DNA from: Thozetella sp. PMI_491
Taxonomy: Eukaryota; Ascomycota; Sordariomycetes; Chaetosphaeriales; Chaetosphaeriaceae
NCBI GenBank assembly: GCA_021432635.1
Contig: MU270113.1
Span: forward strand, 62,001-126,000
DNA length: 64,000 bases
Reading direction: 5' to 3'
Below, piece by piece: positions 21,201 to 31,129 of the stretch (position 1 is its first letter; every line of letters begins with the position of its first letter). The notes under the pieces were generated by a model that saw nothing but the letters and a program-made list of their open reading frames with translations, was not told the DNA's origin and did no database searches. Both the position numbers and the translations under genes were made by a program.

Positions 21201-22512
21201 CTCGTTGCGATCTGATGTCTTAAAACCAGACTGCGTGTCGAGATTGTCGAGCTCCGTTAGCCACTTTAGATATTGCCGTTCCTCTTTGGAGTTGGGATCA
21301 ACGTCGATTAGATGAGGGACGAAATTGAGCATGGTGTTCGGCGCAAGGACATTCTTGCTAATCTCAACATGGTGGAATCGGTACTTAGGCACCGCCTGCT
21401 TGTCAGACTGGAGACTAATGACTGGATGTGCAGCTTTGGTGCCATTCTTTTTGGGTTTTTGGTCCGTGTTGTATTGCTATGGTTCACGTTAGAGAGGGGG
21501 CGAGGGGATTACTGAGCGTATAGAGAGCTGCGCATACCTTGAATCGAATAATCACGTGGCCATCGTCATCTGGAGATTCGTCGGGGCTCAGGGCGATCGA
21601 CTTCATATCTGCGAACGGATCTATGGCACTGACGTGGCGCCGCTCGGGGGCTTGCGCCTCTGCGGTTTCGAGCACGTACTCGACCATGGAAGCGGTGTCG
21701 TAGGCGACTTCGTCTATATAGCTCCGCAGAGCCTTTTCAATTTGGTCCTGGGTCCATTTGGCCTTGGGGGTGTGGAATATCGAAGCGTCCTGCGGTGCTG
21801 TGGCCGTCTGAGCCCTCGGCGTTAGGGCCTTTGCCTGGCTAACGGGGAGGCGAGAGGATGCGGGCGAGACAGGTCGTTGTGCAAGGGTCTCAATGCTGGC
21901 GCTTCCTGTCGAAGTAGTTGGAGGCTTAATATCCTCCGGCTGCTGGGTGGACATGACCACGTCTCCGTCTCTGTCCCTTTGGGCCGAATCGCTTCCCTGG
22001 CTTCTTGGGGTGGACGCTTTCATCGCGGACCTTGAGGCACTGGGCGGCTTCGGTGTTGCCAGTGGGGTGCTGGTGATCCCATGTGCAGCACCGACGCCAT
22101 TGGCACGATTGCCCGACTGAGGTGACCACCTCGGCTGCGCGGCCCACGTGGCCGAGAGTGCAGGAAACGGCGACTTAGGGGCGGAGAAGTCGCGACTCGC
22201 CCCCGGGTTGCTTGGGAGCTGGCCCAAGTTCTTTGAGTCATAACTCGCAGGAGCTTTTGGCTTGGAGGATGAGGATGCCGATGTTGCCCGGCTGTAGCTC
22301 GAGTCGCCACGCCTTCGATTTAGGATGATATCGAGATCATCCTCGATATCAGCGTCGACATTGATCGCATAGGCTACCGCGTTTCCTGGCCGGCTGTCAT
22401 GATCCCTCTGAGGTTCTAGACGCTCCTGACGCGCAAAGAATCTCGGGGTCGAGTCTCCTTCGGCCGACGAGTCGAGCGCTGTGAGATCTATGACCTCTGA
22501 TGCGTGAGGCAT
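18276..22512 (-). CDS. kmt6: Polycomb H3K27 methyltransferase, EZH2 homologue (KMT6/SET-7)
   Basis: Two exons on the minus strand: 22512-21538 and 21476-18276, joined by a 61 nt intron (GTATGC...TAG); 1391 residues. Residues 1-290 are disordered (Ser/Pro-rich). A SANT-like region lies at about 645-687 (PWSEGEIQVLESVFVILGHG). The cysteine-rich CXC domain at about 742-818 has repeated CxCxxxC spacing (EPCHHDGPCTAAKGCPC). The SET domain at about 851-975 contains GCGYGLFTAEDI, IEYTGELITHDE, SRYINHDKIGANI and ELFFNYGDNFPN. CXC followed directly by SET defines the E(z)/EZH class, the catalytic subunit of PRC2, which trimethylates H3K27 to silence facultative heterochromatin. After SET is a 400-residue basic tail with an AT-hook-like GRPRK (about 1005) and two copies of a GGARPGAGRK motif (about 1088 and 1203). 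The start ATG gives MPHASEVIDLTALDSS; an in-frame TTG upstream is ignored. Confidence 0.95.
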
Positions 22513-24297
22513 CGTGAAATGAGGGTATCCGGGGCGGGCGTGAGCAAACCGCGGCAAGTCTCTTGTCTTTTTTTGATGGGGGATGCTGCCGGTGAGTCCT
22601 GCTGGCTGGCTAGAGACGCCGTCGCGGAACCGGAACAGGCGTGATCAGGAAGGCGCGATGAAGATCTCAACGCCTTCCAAGGTTTGAGTTTCGAGCGGGA
22701 GGGGCATTAATTGTGTGGCCGTATGACCTAATACGCCAGCATAGCTACCAAATCAAAGTCTCTTGAGAGATGCCGAAGCGAATCCAGATGACGGGTTTGA
22801 TGGCCACGATACAGCGATGCCACGATCAATGAATATCCTTGCCAGGTAAGACGCGATAATGGCAGACGCGACCTCGAAGTGAGTGGGCCAGAACCTGCAA
22901 AGGGATTGGAGGCCCGTGCACCCACCAATTAAAACCATTCAATAGCCCCAGGCAAGCTTGCTAGGTGACACGGCTTCGCGGCTCCTCGAATACAATTCAC
23001 GCACCCGCACAGAGAGAGACATGGGCAAGTATTGAGCCCAGGTGCCTTGCCTTGTGGCCGCTCCAAGGACAGACCTAAAACGAGAAATTACGCTTTGCAT
23101 GCTGTCGGAGCCTCCGACATAGAGAGCACTAGAGAACTATTTGATGTTTCATGCGGACTTGGTAGGTGAGTAAGTATTCTTTACGGTGTGCTCCAAATAC
23201 AGAAGATAGGATAATCGCACCGAGACGTCTTGTCAAAGCCACCGAGAAGCATGACAAGCCACACAGGTGCCGAGGAGCGTTGGAACGCGAGGACAGAGGC
23301 GGCTACGTACAGCACCCTATTTCCCATTCAGGCCGTTCGCAAGCGACGAAGGAAAAAAAAATGACGTAGTTGCTACTGTCAATGTTTCTGCAATACCGTC
23401 ATTGCACGCCGTCGTTAGCGCGCTGGTCTCAGAACGAACTAGGACACTGCTAAATCATCCCAAATGCACCGGCGTTGACCCCAGACCCCCCGACTGTCCG
23501 ATTAGGTCAGTTGCCCAAGCAAACAGAGCACGCCAAGGCCATAACACACCGGCATCCGGGTGTGAAGGAAGCCCTCATCAGTGCCCAGATCCTTCGACTT
23601 GGGGCAATAGGCAGCTCTGTTACCAAGGACCGGGACTGGCGAAAAGGGCATCGACCCCCCAAATCTACAGGGAGTGGAGGAGGGAAACAATCCAAAGATG
23701 GGATGCGCTGCCATATAATATATTAGCTTCCACTTGCCCCGGGGTTCTCACTCATCCTATCCTCGTCGCCTTGCCTGCAGGAAAAAGCGGTGATCCGTAG
23801 ATTGCCCAGGACGTGCAGATCCCGTCGCGCCCGGCCGTTGGGCTGGCGTAGTCTCTCCGAAAGATGGATGCACAGCCTTCCATGCCAAAGCCCAAACGAG
23901 AGGCGGGCTGCGCAAGCCAATGCGCTAGCGCCCCCAAACCCCCCTGCCTCGGGGAATGACGTAGCAATCGAACTTTAGGCTCGCAGCTCTCGTCGTCAAA
24001 ACTCACCTATTACCCCCAAACTCCTCCTGACAAGCCCCGATCACCCCATAAGAGCACCGCTATCGTTCACCCTCCTACACCACATTTCTCTCCTGCATCA
24101 TCGCCCTTCTGCTCTTTCGTTCTCGTCCCGCCTCCTGCTTGTCGCTGCATCCATCCCAGCCGAACGGAACCCCACCTCTCCCTGTCTCTGCCGCTGCCGC
24201 TGCCTGCCCCCCTGGGAGTCTTCGACGAGCGTGTCTGCCCACCCTCCCCAACCCATCGCTTCCACCCCGGTTGCATTCCGGCTCGAACCCCGAAGCC
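22513..24297. other. Divergent intergenic region, kmt6 / pil1
   Basis: 1.8 kb between divergent genes, so both promoters lie here. The last 300 bp before 24298 are pyrimidine-rich (tccc, ctgc runs), as expected for the pil1 leader. Open frames such as 23267-23800 lack a recognisable domain and overlap others in different phases. No gene called. Confidence 0.45.
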
Positions 24298-25666
24298 ATG
24301 CATCGAACCTATTCTATGCGCGCTACGAGGGCGCCGACCGCCTCGCAGATCCAGGTACAATGCGCGACTCTCCGAGCTGACGTGGAATCAATTGCCAAAG
24401 GATCGCAAGCTGACGGCGCAAACAGAACCCTCCCCCCCCGCCGTCGAGTACCAAGTCAGGCCGTCTTTTCGGGCGCGGAGGCTTTGGTGAGTATGCCTGA
24501 AGTTGAATCCCGATTGACATGTTTTGCGCGCGCACCACGGGGCGCATTCTGAACAATTGCGCCGGCAGACCCTCAAGCTGACCTCGTCCGTAGGACATGC
24601 CTTGCGACGCAACACCGCCGGCGCCTTCGGGCCAGACCTTTCGAAGAAGTTGTCGCAGCTTGTAAAGATGGAGAAGAACGTCATGCGCAGTCTAGAGATG
24701 GTGGCGAAGGAGCGCATGGAGGTCGCAGTATGCCCTGGCCCTCCCGCACGCCCTGGGAATACGTCTAACTCAGTCGCCAGCAACAACTTTCCATCTGGGG
24801 CGAAGCCTGTGATGAGGACGTCTCGGATGTCACGGACAAGCTCGGTGTCCTTCTCTACGAAATAGGCGAGCTCGAGGACCAGTATGTGGATCGATACGAT
24901 CAGTACCGTGTCACAATGAAGAGCATTAGGAATATCGAGGCTTCGGTCCAGCCGAGCCGAGACCGTCAGTCTTCAATCGGCACATCATTTGTGTGCTAGA
25001 GACGCTAACTGCTGAGCAGGAAAGCAGAAGATTACGGACCAGATCGCCCATCTCAAGTACAAGGAGCCCAACTCCCCCAAGATCGTTGTACTGGAGCAAG
25101 AGCTGGTGCGCGCCGAGGCCGAGTCCCTGGTGGCGGAGGCGCAGCTCTCCAACATCACCCGAGAGAAAATCAAGGCCGCCTATGCTTATCAGTTCGACGC
25201 TCTCCGCGAGCACAGCGAGAAGGTCGCCATTATTGCTGGCTACGGCAAGCACTTGCTGGAGCTCATCGACGACACGCCCGTCACGCCGGGGGAGACCCGC
25301 GCCGCTTATGACGGCTACGAGGCCAGCAAGGCCATAATCCAAGACTGCGAGGACGCGTTGACCAACTGGGTCACCCAGAACGCTGCCGTCTCCGCCAAGC
25401 TGTCGACCCGCGCCCGCAACCTATCCCAGCGCCGCCGCAACAACATCAAGGCCCGCACCGAAGGCCTTGACCTTTCCGGACAAGACGCACCTCTCAACGA
25501 CCGCGATTCTTGGGCTCCCGCCGCTCAGCATCACCACCGCGCGGAAGAAGAGTACGACGAGGAAGATGATGAGGAGCTTGAAGCCCACCACTCCATGACT
25601 GGCAGCGACACAGGGCTAAACGGAGGCGAGCACCGCGGTCGCACCCAGGAGGCCATTTCCGCCTAG
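24298..25666 (+). CDS. pil1: Eisosome core component PIL1/LSP1 (BAR-domain protein)
   Basis: Five exons: 24298-24354, 24426-24486, 24594-24727, 24781-24964 and 25020-25666; 360 residues. The four introns are 71, 107, 53 and 55 nt, with donors GTACAA, GTGAGT, GTATGC and GTCAGT. The N-terminus MHRTYSMRATRAPTASQIQ and the following NPPPPPSSTKSGRLFGRGGF region are characteristic of Pil1. The BAR domain then runs from about residue 50 to 270, with GAFGPDLSKKLSQLVKMEKN, QLSIWGEACDEDVSD, ASVQPSRDRKQKITDQIA and PKIVVLEQELVRAEAESLVA. The C-terminal tail is acidic (EEEYDEEDDEELE). Pil1 and Lsp1 polymerise on the inner leaflet of the plasma membrane, bind PI(4,5)P2 and shape the furrows called eisosomes; phosphorylation by Pkh kinases controls assembly. 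A SUR7-like protein is encoded at 9.3 kb. Exons 1 and 2 are short and easily missed by gene finders. Confidence 0.96.
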
Positions 25667-26500
25667 AGGTTAACCAATTGGTAGGGGGACGGTCTGCATA
25701 GGTGGACGTTTCCTAGATGTTGTGCTCGCTGTCTTCTGGCAAGCGAAGAGGTCGTGCCCCCAAAGTGCGACACTAGAAGGAACAGATCGCAGGGGAGACT
25801 TTGCTCATCAAGCAGAAAAGGGGCAGTACCAGAGGCGCCGGGGTATTGGTGTTGATGTGAAGGATTTTCTGTTGTCGGCGTCTCCCAGCCTTCTTGGGCT
25901 CCCACTGTGTCCCATGGTGGTAATAATCGATAATTGAAACGGGCAAAAAGTCGAATGGCTTCGCTCCACGGCGACTGGCCATGACCGTGGGATGTGCAGC
26001 TGCAGCCGCGCTTGCTATTTAACATGGCCGATGTATCGATATTGGTTACGCAGCCCTGCTGCTCTTTAGAACCTTCTAGAAAATAAAACACTGATCGGAT
26101 ATCATGGGCTTGTGTTTCAACCGAATGGCACGTTTTACGTAAGGTGCACTGTCTTTTGGCCACATGGCATATTTTGGAGGGGTTCTTTTGTATCTCACGA
26201 CGGAATCTCGTCGTGCTACAGCACAGAAGCAGGGTGACTCTCTAGCAGGTCAAATGTCGGCTTAGCCTTCCCTTTCTCCTCACGACCATGACAAGACGTG
26301 GCCATATTGACACCACGTTGCTGTCTCGGGTCCTCTAGCGCCGTCGAATACTTTGACGGCTGGCTCCCGGTTCCTCCACGCATAGTTAAACCCAGCTCAG
26401 CACCGATATGGGTCAGCTCTTGTTAGCCCTTCATCTTGTGACGAACGACATCGAGTGGCAAGAGCCCTGAGTGAGCCCTCACTCGTCCCGACGGTCTCGC
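25667..26500. other. Intergenic between convergent pil1 and naa38
   Basis: About 830 bp of 3' flanks of two convergent genes. A minus-strand frame across 25663-26163 shows no known protein features and covers the pil1 3' region. No gene called. Confidence 0.45.
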
Positions 26501-26903
26501 TCATCTCATCTGGCTGGCAAACTCCTCGAGCTCAATCTTGGCGATATGCTTCCCAGGGACAACGATCAAGCCTAGAAACCGCGAGACCATTTCCATCTTG
26601 ACCTTCCCTCCCGCTGCCTCCATCGCGGCCATCTCAGCGAGCTTCTGCAGGGAGGGCTGCCTGTACTCATACGTGTGCTGGAGGATCACATTGCTTTCCT
26701 ACACGACCATTAGGGGAAAATTTAGCGCGGCGGTAAGATTAGAAAGATATATTTACGGGATCGGTGCACTTGAAGGCACCCCAGAACATGCGACCATCGG
26801 TGGTTGTGATACGCAGATTCTTGTTGAGGAGAGTTTGGAGAAAGGCATGCGCCTCTTTTCTCCGCTGGTCCTCGGGGCCCGAGGTATACTCTGGGACTTT
26901 CAT
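26501..26903 (-). CDS. naa38: NatC N-acetyltransferase auxiliary subunit, LSM-fold (NAA38/MAK31)
   Basis: A small gene of two exons, 26903-26757 and 26698-26501, joined in phase 0 over a 58 nt intron (donor GTAAAT, acceptor TAG); 114 residues. The protein is an LSM fold: a helix AHAFLQTLLNKNLRI, then Sm1 strands with TDGRMFWGAFKCTDP, the junction ESNVILQHTYEY, and Sm2 with RFLGLIVVPGKHIAKIELEE. The FKCTD...NVIL and LGLxxVPGxHI motifs distinguish the NAA38/LSMD1/Mak31 family from spliceosomal Lsm proteins. In yeast Mak31 joins Mak3 (Naa30) and Mak10 (Naa35) in NatC, which acetylates N-termini beginning Met-hydrophobic. Divergent from RAD2, 395 bp away, with which it shares a promoter region containing a telobox. 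An in-frame extension upstream of the ATG at 26903 cannot be fully excluded. Confidence 0.85.
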
Positions 26904-27298
26904 CGAAGCCAAAAGTAGCTTGCAGGAGATATCGCCCGCTTTTGTCGGTCAGTGAGTTTCTACTCAGGGCGAAACAAGCAAGCACCGGCAGGCGAGAGAT
27001 CTCCTGTGATGAGCGGCCCTCGGTTCTAACATCCCCATCCGTGCGGCAAGCTAGAGGTTATCCGCCACATATAACCCTAACCCCTCGCTCATCTCCCAAG
27101 GGGGCGGGATGAGATCATAGCTCCGGTACCTCTAGGCAGCTTCGCCGACGCGACTTTTAACGCCGAGCGCCTCCACGGTCTTACGAGCTGCACAGTTGCA
27201 GATTTGCCTTCGCTATCCGAGCGATCATAACTGATCCCTCCGACACAGCGATGGTTCTCATGTATCGAACTGAACTGAGGTGAACCTGCGCTCCCATC
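26904..27298. promoter_or_regulatory. Shared divergent promoter region, naa38 / rad2
   Basis: 395 bp between the divergent start codons of naa38 and rad2. It contains a telobox at 27072-27084. No TATA box is obvious, as is common for housekeeping genes. Confidence 0.5.
27072..27084 (+). promoter_or_regulatory. Telobox-like motif between naa38 and rad2
   Basis: TAACCCTAACCCC, two telomere-type units, 215 bp upstream of the rad2 ATG and about 170 bp upstream of the naa38 ATG. Same core as at 3887 and 8167. Confidence 0.4.
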
Positions 27299-30200
27299 AT
27301 GGGTGTTAACGGCCTCTGGACTGTGGTGCAGCCGTGCGCCAGGCCGACGAACCTCGCTACCCTTAACCGAAAGCGACTCGCCGTCGACGCATCCATTTGG
27401 ATCTACCAGTTCCTCAAGGCCGTGCGTGACAAGGAAGGAAACGCTCTGCGCAACAGCCATGTTGTAGGCTTCTTCCGTCGCATCTGCAAGCTGCTGTGGT
27501 TTGGCATCAGGCCCGTCTTCGTTTTCGATGGCGGGGCCCCGGCACTCAAGCGCGCAACGCTCTTGGGCCGGCGGAAACGTCGCGAAGGTAGACGCGAAGA
27601 TGCTACCAGGACGGCCGGGAAGCTGCTGGCGGTGCAGATGCAGCGCCTCGCCGAGGAGGAGAAGGAGAAACGGAAGAGGAAGGCGATCGTGGCGGGCTCC
27701 GCGGGCGAGCGCGCTGTCGAAGAGGAACAAGAACAACTTCCCGCCATGGACCAAGTAGTCTATGCGGACGAAATGACTTTGACGTCGACAGAACGGCAGA
27801 AGAATCGGCGTTTTTTCAAGCAGGATGCCTACCACCTTCCTGAGCTAGAGAGCGGCATCGAAGCAATGGGCAAGCCTGAAGACCCGAGAATCATGAGCAT
27901 CGAAGAGCTTGAGGAATACGCGCGCCAGTTCAACAGCGGCGAGGACATCAACCTTTACGACTTCAGTAAGATTGACTTTGATGGAGACTTCTTTAAAAGC
28001 TTGCCACCAGCGGATCGATACAACATTCTCAATGCGGCAAGAATACGGAGTCGCCTCAGGATGGGCCTGAGCAAGGACCAACTGGATGACATGTTCCCTG
28101 ACCGCATGGCATTCTCGAGATTCCAAATTGAGAGGGTGCAAGAGCGCAACAAGCTCACTCAGCGTCTGATGGCGGAGCTGGGCATGGGAGGCACCGACTT
28201 GACCATGGGAGTGAACATGCGAGTTGCAGGGGAGAGGAATCGAGAGTACATTCTGGTCAAAAATGAGGGAGCTGAAGGCGGCTGGGCGCTAGGTGTTGTC
28301 AGCCGGCAGAAGGACATCGGCGAAATACATAAGCCCATCGATGTAGACGCCATTGACATCCAGTACCAGGCGAAAGAGGAGGACGACGACGAAGATGAAG
28401 ACTTCGAAGATGTCCCTATTGAGGGTGTCAATCGTCTCCCTAAACTAAGCGAGCCGGAACGAGCCGCGTATCAGCAAGCTCAGAATATGAGCTCGGCTCG
28501 GCGGCAACTATATACTTCGAGGCGAGCCGAAGAGGTTCAGGACGAAGACGACGAGGCCTTGTTTGTCGACAACACCGAGGCGGAACTGTTTGGAGACGGC
28601 AATGCGCTTGAGGATGACGAAGAAGAGGATCTCAACCGTGCCATTGCCATGTCCCTGGAGAAACAGCACCGTGTGAGTGCCCACAAGGCTGATGATGAAC
28701 CCGAGGATATTCCAGCCCCTGGCTGGGTTCAGAAGGCCGTCGAAACTCCGAGACCCATCGCCGGCACGAGCGGCCGTACAGTTGCACACATCGTCAACAA
28801 CCGAGCCAACGCCGCTGTCCCACGACGCCGCGGCAGCAGTGACAGCAGTGATAGTGAGATGGATCTGCAGTCTGCGCTGGCAGCAGCGAGGAAAAAGCAG
28901 CAGCAGCAGCAGCAGCAAGCGGTGTCAAAACCCGTGGAGAAAAAACCCATCCAGCCCAATCCCAAAAATCCCTTCGGCGGGCCTCTCCCATTCGAGAAAC
29001 TAGACTGGAGGAAATTGACCTTCGGGAAGAAGGAGGGCGAGAAGGCCGCTGTAAATCCTCAGATGAAAACAGCTGGCCCCGCGAAGCCACAGCAGCAGGA
29101 AGCCACGGCGATTAGAGAAAAGGAGACAGCGGACTTTGAAGCCGAATCTGATGAGGAAGCAGGCGGCTTTGAGAGAGAGTCCGAAGAACTAGAAGTTGAT
29201 GAGCCCCCCAAACACCCAGACGCTCCGCGGCCCTTGCCGCCTTGGTTACTAGACGACACGGACATTCGAGATTCCATGCGAAAGCAACAGGAACTCGACA
29301 ATGAGATGAACGCAGAAGATGACGAAATGAGAGAGCAGGAGAACCTCTTATTCCAACAACAGCGGGAAAACGACATTGTCCTCATTCACTCGTCAGATGA
29401 TGACAGCGATGTTGAGATCATTGAAGCCCTGCCTCCGAAGAAGCCGCAAGCAAGAGAACCAGGTGCCAGCCTACCGTCGCTAGATGACCTTGTCAGGAAC
29501 TCAGGCGTGCCCATCTCAACCACCGAGCGTGGTTTTGCAAGCACACTGGCCCATGCAAATGGAAAGCTGGCCTCGCCGACGCTTGCTACAGCTGTTGTGG
29601 GCAGGCCAGGGCCGCAGACAGCGTCAGCCGAAGCACGGTCGCCACACTCGGAAGATGAGGATGAGTTTGAGGACGTCGAACTTCCAGAGCAATCACAGAA
29701 AGTTGGCCATGACGAGGCTTTGGCAAAGGCGATCGGGGACGCCGAGCTCGATGCTGAGCTTTTTGGAGACGGAACACCCTCTGCTGCTAGACGAGGATCA
29801 GGCTCTGCGTCGCCAGAGGACGATCTGCTCGTGGACGAGGACGCGCCAGGCCCGGAGGAGTTTGACGACTTCAGCGATCCCGAGGAAGAACAATTACTCA
29901 TACAAATGGCCGAGGAAGCACAGGAGCATGCCAGGTTTGCGAGCCAGTTAAACAATAAATCAACCCAGGAGAACCAAGAGGCATACGAACGGGAGCTGAA
30001 AGCTTTGCGTGAGCAGCAAAAGAAAGACCGCCGGGATGCCGACGAGGTGACTCAAGTCATGATCACTGAGTGCCAGGCATTGCTCAGGCTCTTCGGCATC
30101 CCTTATATCACAGCCCCAATGGAAGCAGAGGCCCAATGCGCCGAGCTGGTGCACCTAGGCTTAGTAGATGGCATCGTCACTGACGACTCCGACATATTCC

Positions 30201-31129
30201 TATTCGGCGGCACGCGCATCTACAAGAACATGTTCAACAACAACAAATTTGTCGAGTGCTATCTGAGCGGCGACCTTGAAAAAGACCTGTCGCTCTCTCG
30301 GGACTCGCTCATCTCTCTTGCCCAGCTTCTAGGCTCCGATTATGCCGAAGGACTCGCTGGAGTCGGCCCCGTCACGGCCGTCGAAATCTTGTCCGAGTTC
30401 TCGGGCAGCGAGGGCCTCGAGCAGTTCAAGCAGTGGTGGCTTGACGTACAGCAACGCAACCGGCCTAAAGATGCGGATGCGAGCTCGCCGTTCCGGAGGA
30501 AGTTCCGCAAGAGCCAGGCGACCAAGCTGTTCCTGCCCCTCGGCTTCCCCAGCCCCGCGGTGGTTGAGGCATACATGCAACCCGAGGTTGACTCTAGCCC
30601 GGAACCTTTCCAGTGGGGCGTGCCAGACCTGGACGGCCTGCGTAACTTCCTTATGAGCACCATTGGCTGGGGACAGGAGCGCACCGATGAGGTGCTCGTG
30701 CCTGTCATCCGAGACATGAACCGCCGCGATGTGGAGGGCACGCAGAGCAATATCACGCGTTACTTCGAGGGCGGCGTTGGGGTAGGCGCCAGGGAGGTGT
30801 TTGCACCGCGGCAGAAGGCCAAGGGAAGCAAAAGGATGGCCGATGCCGTGAGCAGGCTGAAGGCCAGCAAGACAGGGGGCAGCGGCCTGTCCACGGAGTT
30901 GCCGGTGATGGTAGCGTCATCTACACCCAAGGGACCCAGGAAGCGCAAGACAAGGGAATCGGTAGTTGTGGAAGACGACGAGGGAGACGATGACGACAAC
31001 AGCGGGCACGATGGCATGGCAGGGGAGAGATCAAGGAATGTCCAGCACGGCAACGGGAGCGCGGCCTCAGACCAGACAGGAGGGCGAGGATCCCGAACTG
31101 CCAAGAGATCCAAGGCAACGACGGGATGA
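27299..31129 (+). CDS. rad2: DNA excision repair endonuclease RAD2/XPG
   Basis: Single exon, 1276 residues. The N nuclease domain at residues 1-98 begins MGVNGLWTVVQPCARP and contains KRLAVDASIWIYQFL and RPVFVFDGGAPALKR. The I domain at about 921-1075 contains GIPYITAPMEAEAQCAEL, DGIVTDDSDIFLFGG and LAQLLGSDYAEGLAGVGPV, with the acidic metal ligands of the FEN1/XPG family. The two are separated by a spacer of roughly 800 acidic, disordered residues, the mark of RAD2/XPG as opposed to FEN1 or EXO1. The spacer includes a ubiquitin-interaction-like helix at about 443-457 (EDLNRAIAMSLEKQ) and seven glutamines coded by a CAG run. A PCNA-binding motif, QSNITRYF, starts at about 1149, and the C-terminus is basic. 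RAD2 makes the 3' incision in nucleotide excision repair with TFIIH and acts in transcription-coupled repair. Confidence 0.96.
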   Translation: MGVNGLWTVVQPCARPTNLATLNRKRLAVDASIWIYQFLKAVRDKEGNALRNSHVVGFFRRICKLLWFGIRPVFVFDGGAPALKRATLLGRRKRREGRREDATRTAGKLLAVQMQRLAEEEKEKRKRKAIVAGSAGERAVEEEQEQLPAMDQVVYADEMTLTSTERQKNRRFFKQDAYHLPELESGIEAMGKPEDPRIMSIEELEEYARQFNSGEDINLYDFSKIDFDGDFFKSLPPADRYNILNAARIRSRLRMGLSKDQLDDMFPDRMAFSRFQIERVQERNKLTQRLMAELGMGGTDLTMGVNMRVAGERNREYILVKNEGAEGGWALGVVSRQKDIGEIHKPIDVDAIDIQYQAKEEDDDEDEDFEDVPIEGVNRLPKLSEPERAAYQQAQNMSSARRQLYTSRRAEEVQDEDDEALFVDNTEAELFGDGNALEDDEEEDLNRAIAMSLEKQHRVSAHKADDEPEDIPAPGWVQKAVETPRPIAGTSGRTVAHIVNNRANAAVPRRRGSSDSSDSEMDLQSALAAARKKQQQQQQQAVSKPVEKKPIQPNPKNPFGGPLPFEKLDWRKLTFGKKEGEKAAVNPQMKTAGPAKPQQQEATAIREKETADFEAESDEEAGGFERESEELEVDEPPKHPDAPRPLPPWLLDDTDIRDSMRKQQELDNEMNAEDDEMREQENLLFQQQRENDIVLIHSSDDDSDVEIIEALPPKKPQAREPGASLPSLDDLVRNSGVPISTTERGFASTLAHANGKLASPTLATAVVGRPGPQTASAEARSPHSEDEDEFEDVELPEQSQKVGHDEALAKAIGDAELDAELFGDGTPSAARRGSGSASPEDDLLVDEDAPGPEEFDDFSDPEEEQLLIQMAEEAQEHARFASQLNNKSTQENQEAYERELKALREQQKKDRRDADEVTQVMITECQALLRLFGIPYITAPMEAEAQCAELVHLGLVDGIVTDDSDIFLFGGTRIYKNMFNNNKFVECYLSGDLEKDLSLSRDSLISLAQLLGSDYAEGLAGVGPVTAVEILSEFSGSEGLEQFKQWWLDVQQRNRPKDADASSPFRRKFRKSQATKLFLPLGFPSPAVVEAYMQPEVDSSPEPFQWGVPDLDGLRNFLMSTIGWGQERTDEVLVPVIRDMNRRDVEGTQSNITRYFEGGVGVGAREVFAPRQKAKGSKRMADAVSRLKASKTGGSGLSTELPVMVASSTPKGPRKRKTRESVVVEDDEGDDDDNSGHDGMAGERSRNVQHGNGSAASDQTGGRGSRTAKRSKATTG
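28898..28918 (+). repeat. CAG triplet run in rad2
   Basis: Six CAG codons and one CAA, encoding seven Gln in the disordered spacer. A length-variable microsatellite. Confidence 0.9.
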
